Shown: positions 8,356 to 15,476 of the stretch, piece after piece
How positions within the stretch are numbered: the stretch's first letter is position 1
Layout of the letters: every line of letters begins with the position of its first letter
Assembly (NCBI GenBank): GCA_019136545.1
Contig: JAGVUA010000039.1
Span: 1-64,000, forward strand
Length of the DNA stretch: 64,000 bases
Direction: 5' to 3'
Source: Betaproteobacteria bacterium
Lineage (GTDB): Bacteria; Pseudomonadota; Gammaproteobacteria; Burkholderiales; Rhodocyclaceae
Program-made: the position numbers and the translations under genes
The notes under the pieces: model-generated
What the model was told of the DNA's origin: nothing
What the model saw: only the letters and a program-made list of their open reading frames with translations
The model's database searches: none

Positions 8356-9006
8356 TCAGGCTTCCAGGGTGAGTTCCAGCCATGATGGCGAGAATGCCTT
8401 GATTCCCGCCCGCTCGAGGTTGCCTCCCTCCCATACGGCAAAGGTGGTTCGCAGCACCTGACCCGGCGCGAACAGCGGTGTTTCCGGCACGGGCTTTTCC
8501 AGTTGCAGCGAACGGCGCAGCACGACCGACCAGCGCCCGTCCTGATGGGTTGCCTGGGCGGCGATAGGCTGCGCATCGAGCACCCGGGAAGTCCCGATGC
8601 CGCTGGCGACATCGTTGCGCGCCCGAGTCGGATGGTCGGCGCGCCAATACCAGAGGCTCACCGGCGCCCCTTCGCCCCCCATGATCAAGGGCGATTGCTC
8701 GGAGAGCGGGAACAGCATGGCCACCGCGTCGGGGAAGTCGGTATTGTCGATGCGCCTCTCATTCTTAGTCTTGTCCTGCCATTCCAGTCGAAAGGCGATT
8801 TCGTCGGCATTGCGCAGCGCCTTGACCGCCAAAGTCTTCACTTGGCCGTAAGGCTTGTCCTGCCATTTGGCGGCAATGTACTTGGTGGGCTGCATCGCCG
8901 CGGGCGTCTGGATAAGGGATACCGTTTCGCCCTTGGCGGCATGCCAGATCGCCGCATCGGGATCGCCAAGCTGTGCAGCATCAACATCGACTCGCCTGAC
9001 CCACAT
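8356..9006 (-). CDS. Heme b gamma subunit of the EBDH-type dehydrogenase
   Basis: 216 residues. It belongs to the ethylbenzene-dehydrogenase heme-binding family (DMSO reductase type II gamma). M97 in DAVAMLFP and K203 near the C terminus (AGIKAFSPSW) sit where the Met/Lys axial heme b ligands of EBDH gamma are known (Met101 and Lys201), so one b-type heme is predicted. There is no own signal peptide; it would travel with alpha through Tat. ATG 9006 is chosen because AGGAG lies 7 nt upstream (CCAGGAGAAACC); the open frame continues about 100 nt upstream but that part is the leader. It is the promoter-proximal gene, unlike the alpha-first order common for this family. Confidence 0.9.
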   Translation of the reverse strand: MWVRRVDVDAAQLGDPDAAIWHAAKGETVSLIQTPAAMQPTKYIAAKWQDKPYGQVKTLAVKALRNADEIAFRLEWQDKTKNERRIDNTDFPDAVAMLFPLSEQSPLIMGGEGAPVSLWYWRADHPTRARNDVASGIGTSRVLDAQPIAAQATHQDGRWSVVLRRSLQLEKPVPETPLFAPGQVLRTTFAVWEGGNLERAGIKAFSPSWLELTLEA

Positions 9007-9321
9007 GGTTTCTCCTGGTTCCAGTGACAATGCATGCGCAAGATGACGACTTAAAGTCCGGTCCGGCAAGCCCGATCCGCACGCCGCCCGAAAACATACC
9101 TGCAATACACATACCGAACGATCGTTATTTTTTTACTATTATTCTGCGCTTGCCGGCAATTTGCAAGCGCTTTCTTGAGTCGGGCCACCAGACCCTTGCG
9201 GCGGACACGATCGCCGGCGTTGGCGCAACTCCGGTCAATTCTCGTTCCCGCATAAGCGCATTGAATTGGCTTGCGGTCCCCGGTGAAGCAAAATTCCGGA
9301 TCGCCCCCCACCGCCGCTCCC
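9007..9321. other. Gene-free interval between dehydrogenase operon and tlpA-like gene
   Basis: About 315 bp without a convincing gene. It holds the leader of the leftward dehydrogenase operon (9007-9110), the promoter/operator module copy 2 (9111-9170) and about 150 bp before the rightward thioredoxin gene, in which I see no clear promoter. Confidence 0.6.
9111..9170 (-). promoter_or_regulatory. Promoter/operator module, copy 2, with extra dyad
   Basis: Same layout as the module at 1271-1327: -35-like TTGCAA (9161-9166), 19-bp spacer, TAATAG (9136-9141), A7, and the palindrome AACGATCGTT (9117-9126). In addition GCGCTTGC and GCAAGCGC (9146-9153 and 9163-9170) form a perfect 8-bp inverted repeat around a 9-nt centre across the spacer and -35 region; copy 1 lacks this. 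It should control the gamma-beta-alpha dehydrogenase operon. Confidence 0.6.
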
Positions 9322-9813
9322 GTGTCGACGCTGCGTCATCTCTTCCTGTTCCTGCTCTTGGCGTCCACGCTGCCGGCTGCTCCGGTGCTGGCCGGCGTCG
9401 GCTTGGGCGACGAAATTCCAGCCCTCGATATCCGGCTGCTGGATGGCAAGGTGGTCAACCTGCGCGCGCTGAGGACAAAACCCGTTCTGGTGACGTTTTG
9501 GGCGACGTGGTGCCCTCCCTGCATCAAGGAGATGAGCGACCTGCAGCAGCTCTACGAGCGTTATCGCGGCCAGGGGCTGGAAATCATCGCCATCTCCGTG
9601 AACACGGAGCGCGCCCCGGTCGATGAGTTCATCAAGGCTCGCGGTCTCACCTACCCGATGGCCATGAGCGTGCCGAGGCACGTCGAGGTGTTCGGACCCA
9701 TGCTGCTGCCGCCGAAGCTGTTCCTGATCGACCCCGGCGGCAGGGTGGCCCTCAGCCACTGGGGGCCGGTACGGCCAGAAGCGCTCGAGGCCACCATCAA
9801 GGCGATGTTCTGA
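9322..9813 (+). CDS. TlpA-like thiol-disulfide oxidoreductase
   Basis: Thioredoxin-fold protein of the TlpA/ResA group with active site WCPPC (in FWATWCPPC) and a late cis-Pro segment (MLLPPKLFLID). An N-terminal hydrophobic signal (RHLFLFLLLASTLPAAPVLA) sends it to the periplasm, where such proteins reduce apocytochrome or other disulfides. The start is uncertain: GTG 9322 gives a clean signal peptide, but in-frame TTG 9271 and GTG 9283 are possible; none has a good ribosome site. The next gene begins 1 nt after the stop, so these are cotranscribed. Confidence 0.85.
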   Translation: MSTLRHLFLFLLLASTLPAAPVLAGVGLGDEIPALDIRLLDGKVVNLRALRTKPVLVTFWATWCPPCIKEMSDLQQLYERYRGQGLEIIAISVNTERAPVDEFIKARGLTYPMAMSVPRHVEVFGPMLLPPKLFLIDPGGRVALSHWGPVRPEALEATIKAMF

Positions 9814-9814
9814 G

Positions 9815-10612
9815 ATGAAGCGCGCCGGCCTGGCCCTGTCGATGCTCCTGCTGTCTGCCTCGGTTGCGGCGGCCGACAACTGGCATGCCCAGGCGCGCCA
9901 GTGCATCGCCTTGCTCGATCGGCCGGCCGCCAGCGCCGAACGAAAATGCCTGCAGGTTCTGCGGCAAGCCGAGCGCGGCAATATCGCCAACGAGTTGCTC
10001 GCCAACGTGATGAACCGCCTGGGCGTCTTCTACGACGAAATGGGGCGCTTCGACGAAGCCGAGCGCATGTACCGACGCTCCCTGGACGTCAAGGAAAAAG
10101 TCTTCGGGCCGGACAGTCCGGCGCTTGCCAAGGGCATCAGCAACCTGGCCCAGTTGTTCTGGAGCCGGGGCTGGTTCGAATATTCGGAGCCGCTTTTCCG
10201 TCGAGCGCTGGCGCTGCGCGAACAGGCGTTCGGTCGGGATCATCCCCTCGTCGCCAGCAGCCTCAACAGCCTCGGCCTGCTTTACTGGAATCAGGGGCGC
10301 TATGAGGCGGCCGAGCCTCTGTTCAGGGAAGTGCTGGCGATCCGCGAGAAGCATTTCGGTCCCGACCATCTCGAAGTCGCGAGCGCCGCCAGCAACCTGG
10401 CCGTATTGTGCGATGGCGCCGGCAAGCCGGCCGAGGCTGAATTGCTCTATGTCCGCGCACTCGACATACGCGAGAAGGCGCTGGGTCCCCGGCACCCGCT
10501 CGTCGTCGACAGCCTCAACAACCTGGTGCTGTTTTACCGAGGCCACGGCCAGACCGCCGAGGCCGACCGCCTGGCTGTCCGACTTGCCGACATCGCGGCT
10601 GCGGAACGTTAG
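9815..10612 (+). CDS. Secreted tetratricopeptide-repeat protein
   Basis: 265 residues with a signal peptide (MKRAGLALSMLLLSASVAAA). About four 42-residue TPRs of the kinesin-light-chain kind follow, each with the A-E-x-L-x-R-A-L-x-I-R-E type second helix (for example YRRSLDVKEKVFG, FRRALALREQAFG, FREVLAIREKHFG, YVRALDIREKALG). It is likely a periplasmic protein-binding scaffold; the partner is unknown. It follows the TlpA-like gene directly. Confidence 0.85.
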   Translation: MKRAGLALSMLLLSASVAAADNWHAQARQCIALLDRPAASAERKCLQVLRQAERGNIANELLANVMNRLGVFYDEMGRFDEAERMYRRSLDVKEKVFGPDSPALAKGISNLAQLFWSRGWFEYSEPLFRRALALREQAFGRDHPLVASSLNSLGLLYWNQGRYEAAEPLFREVLAIREKHFGPDHLEVASAASNLAVLCDGAGKPAEAELLYVRALDIREKALGPRHPLVVDSLNNLVLFYRGHGQTAEADRLAVRLADIAAAER

Positions 10613-10646
10613 AATACGGGCTCCCCTTTCCGAAAGGAACCGATAC

Positions 10647-11330
10647 ATGCGCAAGCTTCTCGTGTTCATCGCCGCGTTGCTGGTTGCCGGCGTATCGCCG
10701 GCGCTGACTTTGGATCAGATCAGCGGCGCGGAAACCGCCGGCGGCCTCAAGGAGGCGCTGACCCAGGGCGTGGGCAAGGCCGTGGAGCTGCTCGGCTCGA
10801 AGGATGGCTTCCTCGGCAATCCCAAGGTGAAGATCGGGCTCCCCGGCAATCTCGAGAAAGCCGCCAAGACGATGCGCAAGCTTGGCATGGGCGGCGCCAT
10901 CGACGAACTCGAAACCGCCATGAACCGCGCCGCCGAGGCTGCCGTGCCGGAGGCGAAGGCCCTGCTGGTGGACTCGGTCAAGTCGATGTCCGTCGAAGAT
11001 GCCAAGGGCATTGTTACCGGCGGCGACAACGCCGCCACCGAATACTTCAAGCGCAGCACTTCCGAGCCGCTGCGGGATAAGTTCAAACCTATCGTCCAGC
11101 AGGCGATGGCCAAGGTGAAAGTCGCCGATGCCTTTGACAATTTTGCCGGCAAGGCGGCAAGCCTCGGTCTGATCAAGAAGGAAGATGCCCAGTGGGACAA
11201 CTATGTCACCGGCAAGGCGCTCGACGGCCTGTACAAGATGATCGCCGAAGAGGAAAAAGCCATCCGCAGCAACCCGGTCGATGCCGCCGGCAACCTGGCC
11301 AAAAAGGTGTTCGGAGCACTGGGCAAGTAA
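10647..11330 (+). CDS. DUF4197 family periplasmic protein
   Basis: 227 residues with an N-terminal signal sequence (MRKLLVFIAALLVAGVSPA). The rest is a helical domain typical of DUF4197: LDQISGAETAGGLKEALTQG near the start, a repeated alanine-rich helical middle, and a C-terminal DNYVTGKALDGLYKMI motif. The molecular function is not established for the family. ATG 10647 follows GAAAGGAAC. The coding region ends 6 nt before the helicase start. It belongs to the ordinary chromosomal stretch. Confidence 0.88.
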   Translation: MRKLLVFIAALLVAGVSPALTLDQISGAETAGGLKEALTQGVGKAVELLGSKDGFLGNPKVKIGLPGNLEKAAKTMRKLGMGGAIDELETAMNRAAEAAVPEAKALLVDSVKSMSVEDAKGIVTGGDNAATEYFKRSTSEPLRDKFKPIVQQAMAKVKVADAFDNFAGKAASLGLIKKEDAQWDNYVTGKALDGLYKMIAEEEKAIRSNPVDAAGNLAKKVFGALGK

Positions 11331-11336
11331 TCATCG

Positions 11337-13334
11337 TTGACCGCCGATGCTCTGAATGCGCCTCAGCGGGAGGCGATCCGCTATCTTGACGGCCCGCTGT
11401 TGGTGCTGGCCGGCGCCGGCAGCGGCAAGACGCGCGTCATCACCCAGAAGATCGCCTGGCTGACCGGCGAAGCGGGCATCGCGCCCGAGAAGGTCACCGC
11501 CATCACCTTCACCAACAAGGCGGCGAAGGAGATGAAGGAGCGCGCGGCGAAACTCGTCGCCGGACGCGCCGAGGGGCTGACGATCTCCACCTTTCACGCC
11601 CTGGGCGCGCGCATCCTGCGCCAGGAAGCCCGGCATGTCGGCCTGAAACCCGGTTTCTCCATCCTCGACGCCTCGGATACCGCGCAGCTCTTCCAGGAGA
11701 TGCTCAAGGGTACCGACAAGTCGCGGGCGAAACTGATCCAGAACCGCATTTCCCTGTGGAAAAACGCCGTCGTCGGCCCGCAGGAGGCGTCGGGGATCGC
11801 GGCGGACGATCTCGAAGCCGGTGCCGCCGGAATCTATGCGGAATACGAGCGCACGCTGCGCGCCTACCAGGCGGTCGACTTCGACGACCTGATTCGCCTG
11901 CCGGTGGAGCTGTTCGAGAGTCACGACGATATCGCCGGCCGCTGGCGCAGCCGCATCTGGCATCTGCTGGTCGACGAATACCAGGACACCAACCGCTGTC
12001 AATACCGGCTGATGAAGGCGCTGACCGGCGCGCGCGCCAGCTTCACGGCGGTCGGCGACGACGATCAATCGATCTACGGCTGGCGCGGTGCCGATGTCGG
12101 CAACCTGCGTCTGCTGCGCGACGAGTATCCCAACCTCAAGATCATCGCGCTGGAGCAGAACTACCGCTCGACGACGCGCATCCTCGCCGCCGCCAACAGC
12201 GTCATCCGCCACAACCCGAAGCTGTTCGAGAAGAAGCTGTGGTCCGACCGGGGCCATGGCGACGCCATCCAAGTCATGGCCTGTCGCGACAACGAGCACG
12301 AGGCGGAGTGGGTCGCCGCGCGCTTGCAGGCGCATCGCTTCGAACATCGCGGCAAGTGGTCGGACTACGCCGTGCTTTATCGCGGCAATCATCAGGCGCG
12401 TGCTTTCGAGCAGCAATTGCGCGCGCAGAAGATTCCCTACCTGCTGTCCGGCGGCCAGTCCTTCTTCGAGCGCGCCGAGATCAAGGATCTGACCAGCTAC
12501 CTGCGCCTGCTGGCCAACCAGGACGACGACCCCGCCTTCATTCGCGCCGTGACGACGCCGAAGCGCGGCATCGGCGGCACCACGCTGGAAGCGCTCGGCC
12601 AGGCCGCCGGTCGGCGCCATCAAAGCCTGTTCGCCGCCATTTTCGCACCGGGCATCGACACCGAACTGGCAGCCAAGCCGCTCATCGCCGTGCGCGAGTT
12701 CGGCCAGTTCATAAACCGCATGGAGCACCGCGCCGGCCGGGAACCGCCCGGACAGGTGCTGGACGATCTGCTGCGCGCGATCGGCTACGAAACCTGGCTA
12801 TTCGAGACGCTCGAACCGCGCGAGGCGGAAACGAAATGGGCCAATGTGCGCGACTTCGTCGACTGGCTGCGCCGCAAGGGCGAGGACGAGCACAAGACCC
12901 TGATCGAGCTGGCGCAGACCGTCGCGCTGTTGTCGATGCTCGACAAGCAGGACGGCGAGCAAGACGCGGTGCAACTCGCCACGCTGCATGCGGCCAAGGG
13001 CCTGGAGTTCCGTCACGTCTTCCTGGTCGGCGCCGAGGAGGGCATCCTGCCGCACCGCGAATCGCTGCACGACACCGGCATCGAGGAGGAGCGGCGGCTG
13101 ATGTACGTCGGCATCACACGCGCGCAGATGAGCCTGGCCGTCACTTGGTGCGAAAAGCGCAAGCAAGGCCGCGAGATATCGGAACGGCAGATTTCGCGCT
13201 TCGTCGCCGAGATGGGCGACGACCTGAAACGCCTGGGACAGCAAGGCGCCGCAGCCGAGAGCGGCGAAGCGCGGGCCGCCGGCCGTGCCAAGCTGGCCCG
13301 GTTCAAGGCGATGCTGGCGGGCGAGGAGAAATAG
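11337..13334 (+). CDS. rep: ATP-dependent DNA helicase Rep (UvrD/Rep family, SF1A)
   Basis: 665 residues, the size of Rep. Walker A is AGAGSGKT; motif Ia TFTNKAAKEMKER, motif II DEYQDTN, motif III DDDQSIYGWRGA, motif IV LEQNYRS, motif V LATLHAAKGLEF and motif VI YVGITRAQ are all intact. It unwinds DNA 3'-5' and helps replication forks pass obstacles. The start is TTG 11337, in frame with the conserved N terminus (LNAPQREAI); no better start is visible, and the ribosome site is weak. Confidence 0.95.
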   Translation: MTADALNAPQREAIRYLDGPLLVLAGAGSGKTRVITQKIAWLTGEAGIAPEKVTAITFTNKAAKEMKERAAKLVAGRAEGLTISTFHALGARILRQEARHVGLKPGFSILDASDTAQLFQEMLKGTDKSRAKLIQNRISLWKNAVVGPQEASGIAADDLEAGAAGIYAEYERTLRAYQAVDFDDLIRLPVELFESHDDIAGRWRSRIWHLLVDEYQDTNRCQYRLMKALTGARASFTAVGDDDQSIYGWRGADVGNLRLLRDEYPNLKIIALEQNYRSTTRILAAANSVIRHNPKLFEKKLWSDRGHGDAIQVMACRDNEHEAEWVAARLQAHRFEHRGKWSDYAVLYRGNHQARAFEQQLRAQKIPYLLSGGQSFFERAEIKDLTSYLRLLANQDDDPAFIRAVTTPKRGIGGTTLEALGQAAGRRHQSLFAAIFAPGIDTELAAKPLIAVREFGQFINRMEHRAGREPPGQVLDDLLRAIGYETWLFETLEPREAETKWANVRDFVDWLRRKGEDEHKTLIELAQTVALLSMLDKQDGEQDAVQLATLHAAKGLEFRHVFLVGAEEGILPHRESLHDTGIEEERRLMYVGITRAQMSLAVTWCEKRKQGREISERQISRFVAEMGDDLKRLGQQGAAAESGEARAAGRAKLARFKAMLAGEEK

Positions 13335-13336
13335 GA

Positions 13337-13759
13337 TTACTTGAAGCTGGCGCCGGATTTGTTGGCCATGAAGACGATCACCGCCTTGAGCTCGTCCTCG
13401 GTCGCATCGGCGGCGCCCCCCTTCGGCGGCATGGCATTCTTGCCGGCGGTGGCGCTCTTCAGCAGACCATCGAGACCGATGGCGATACGCGGCGCCCAGG
13501 CGCTCTTGTCGCCCGTCTTCGGCGCGCCCGCGACGCCTGCATCGTGGCATGCGCCGCAAACGGCCTTGTACATGTCTTCGCCACTGCGCGGACCGCTGCT
13601 CTTGGCGGCGAGGGGCGCCAGTTCGACACGCGCGACCGGCTGAATGCGCGCATTGGCTGCTTCAACGTCGACACTGGGGCGACTGCCTGCCGCCATGGCC
13701 AAAGGCATTGACGACACCAGCACCCCGCTCGCGACAAAGGCAAGACGGTTATTGAACAT
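13337..13759 (-). CDS. Cytochrome c5-like periplasmic cytochrome c
   Basis: 140 residues. A signal peptide (FVASGVLVSSMPLAMA) is followed by a single cytochrome c domain with heme motif CGACH and a distal Met in NAMPPKGG, and a C-terminal helix DELKAVIVFMANKS. It should carry electrons in the periplasm. ATG 13759 has GAGGTGG upstream. The stop codon is 2 nt from the stop of the convergent rep gene, with no room for a hairpin terminator. Confidence 0.9.
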   Translation of the reverse strand: MFNNRLAFVASGVLVSSMPLAMAAGSRPSVDVEAANARIQPVARVELAPLAAKSSGPRSGEDMYKAVCGACHDAGVAGAPKTGDKSAWAPRIAIGLDGLLKSATAGKNAMPPKGGAADATEDELKAVIVFMANKSGASFK

Positions 13760-13899
13760 CGGGCCACCTCGTGAAAAACGTCTTGGATCGGTTGGGACAG
13801 CCGCGATTATAGTCCGCGTCCAGGCGTCATCATGGCATCGATCGCGCTGGTAAAGACCGTCAACCTCCAGGTCGGCGGCCTGTCCAGCCACGAATCGCG

Positions 13900-14307
13900 T
13901 CAGTGGGCGCGCGCCATTTCGTCCATGCCGAAGGCATCCATGAGATCGGCAAATCCCTGCGCCATCAACTCCTCGTGGGCAGCCTTGCGGAAACAGACGA
14001 TATTGCCAAGCCGGACCTGGCGCCGCAGCAGCGGCAAGAGATCCGCCTGGTCGGCCGCCGCCGCTTTCGCCATGGTCGCTGCATCGAGGACCAGCAAGAG
14101 GTGGACCGGCGCCTCTCCGACGCCGGTAAAGCGCTGCACCGAGGCCAGCCAGCCGCCTTGCTCGCGCTGGCAGACGATCAAGGCGTCGTCTCGCACTGCG
14201 GCGAAGCCCAGGCGGGCGTCCGCGCCGAGCTTAGCGAACAGGTCCGCGTGTCGGCACAGGAGATCCTGCCAAGCCGCAAGACGAACGGGCTGGTGCGACG
14301 GGCTCAC
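13900..14307 (-). CDS. Uncharacterised protein, paralogue of the 15012-15470 product
   Basis: 135 residues, not recognised. Its C-terminal part (GGWLASVQRFTG, VHLLLVLDAA, LLPLLRRQVRLGNIVCF, GFADLMDAFGM) aligns with the protein at 15012-15470 (GGMVASLVQFRG, VDLLLVVGD, MPMLKRLIRSGDVLFF, GYEDFLDTLGL), so the two are duplicated copies of one alpha/beta family. The N terminus is shorter. GTG 14307 is the likely start, 1 nt after the preceding stop; the longer frame upstream is composition noise. It is the last gene of the leftward operon that begins at 27.2 kb. Confidence 0.65.
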   Translation of the reverse strand: MSPSHQPVRLAAWQDLLCRHADLFAKLGADARLGFAAVRDDALIVCQREQGGWLASVQRFTGVGEAPVHLLLVLDAATMAKAAAADQADLLPLLRRQVRLGNIVCFRKAAHEELMAQGFADLMDAFGMDEMARAH

Positions 14308-14308
14308 C

Positions 14309-14815
14309 TCAGTCCGATTGCGAAAAACGCCTCGTGCAGGTCCCGTCTCCGGCGGGCAGGGCGCTTTCGGTAACCACTTTGATGCGCGTCGAGATGCTGG
14401 CGGCCGTGGTGCGAAACCAGTTGTCGCAGCCGGCCTGGCATTGATTGGCAATGCGATTGGCACGAAACGAGTCTTGCCAGGGGCATGCGGTGTGCACCAG
14501 AAGGACGTCGTCGCCGTCTCGCGCCAAATGGGCCGCTTCACCCATCACCTCGCTGGCGCGCACCAGCGTAAAGACGATTCTTTCCAGATCGTCCGCATTG
14601 CCGCCCCGCTCGAGATACATCGCGCCGGTGTTTTGTCCGATGCGGCCATAGAACTCGATCTCCAGTTCCTTGGCCTTTTCCTCGCCAAGATGATCGGCCA
14701 CCACGCGGCGCCAACCGTGGAAAAAGTCATGACAAATACGCTGCATCGACTGCCAGTCCCGCTCCGCGCGGCTCAGGCGCTTGGCGAGATCGTCGCCTGA
14801 TTGTGTCGAGCTCAT
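14309..14815 (-). CDS. ATC-hydrolase-like (L-2-amino-thiazoline-4-carboxylate hydrolase family) protein
   Basis: 168 residues, cytoplasmic. The C-terminal half has VHTACPWQD and CQAGCDNWF, a Cys-rich arrangement resembling the ATC hydrolase/DUF family found in acyl-CoA and amidohydrolase clusters; the assignment is tentative. The N-terminal half is helical with many charged residues. The start ATG 14815 overlaps the stop of the zinc-ribbon gene (ATGA), so translation is coupled. In an operon that handles a ring bearing an amino group, a C-N hydrolysing role would fit, but nothing in the sequence proves it. Confidence 0.6.
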   Translation of the reverse strand: MSSTQSGDDLAKRLSRAERDWQSMQRICHDFFHGWRRVVADHLGEEKAKELEIEFYGRIGQNTGAMYLERGGNADDLERIVFTLVRASEVMGEAAHLARDGDDVLLVHTACPWQDSFRANRIANQCQAGCDNWFRTTAASISTRIKVVTESALPAGDGTCTRRFSQSD

Positions 14816-15015
14816 GTTGTGCTGCTCCTGTCTTGGGTTTGTTGACCTCCGGCGCGCTGCCTGAATGTCTCCAGGGCGCGCTCGAACTCAGCCGCTTTTT
14901 CCGCGGGCACCTCGGCACCGCATTCGTAGCACGCATTGCGAATGCGGTCGAACCACCTGCAGCCGCACTCGTCGCACGCCATTTCCGGGGCTCCCGAAGG
15001 GTTGTAGAAGATCAT
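14812..15015 (-). CDS. Small zinc-ribbon protein
   Basis: 67 residues. Two CxxC knuckles (CDECG and CYECG, about 15 residues apart) form a zinc ribbon, followed by a charged helix. ATG 15015 overlaps the stop of the previous gene (ATGA); a TTG 6 nt upstream is less likely. The protein is too small for a catalyst and may be a subunit or metal-binding adaptor for the neighbouring uncharacterised proteins, with which it is translationally coupled on both sides. Confidence 0.75.
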   Translation of the reverse strand: MIFYNPSGAPEMACDECGCRWFDRIRNACYECGAEVPAEKAAEFERALETFRQRAGGQQTQDRSSTT

Positions 15016-15470
15016 CGGCAAGCCCCCAGAAACGCCAATCCGAGGGTATCGAGAAAGTCCTCATAGCCCGCATCCTGCAATTCGAACTTGGTGCGAAAAA
15101 CGAAGAACAGGACGTCGCCGCTGCGGATCAAACGCTTGAGCATGGGCATGCGCTCCTCGGCCGACGCGGTGGCCAAGTTGCCGACCGCGCGGTCGCCAAC
15201 GACCAGCAGCAGGTCAACCTTGATGTCGGCCAAACCCCGGAACTGAACCAGGCTGGCCACCATGCCCCCATCGACGACGGTCCACAGCATCATGGGAATC
15301 TCGCCGCCCGCGCTCGCCAAACCACCGACATGCTTGCCCGGCTGGATGCCCGAGCCCTCACGGCGCACCAGGCCCACGGAGGCGCCCGGCACCATGTCGG
15401 CAAACATCGGTTGATGCCGGTCCAGCATGGCTTGCCAAGGCTCCACGGCATCGAATATCGACGTCATCAT
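15012..15470 (-). CDS. Uncharacterised protein, paralogue of the 13900-14307 product
   Basis: 152 residues, not recognised. It shares its C-terminal 85 residues with the gene at 13900-14307. The N-terminal half is glycine-rich (SGIQPGKHVGGLASAGGE) and not matched there. No transmembrane segment, signal or known catalytic motif is visible. It lies between the FadH-like gene (6-nt gap) and the zinc-ribbon gene (4-nt overlap), which suggests a small complex or accessory function to the reductase. Start ATG 15470, or 15467 one codon later. Confidence 0.65.
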   Translation of the reverse strand: MMTSIFDAVEPWQAMLDRHQPMFADMVPGASVGLVRREGSGIQPGKHVGGLASAGGEIPMMLWTVVDGGMVASLVQFRGLADIKVDLLLVVGDRAVGNLATASAEERMPMLKRLIRSGDVLFFVFRTKFELQDAGYEDFLDTLGLAFLGACR

Positions 15471-15476
15471 CGGCGA

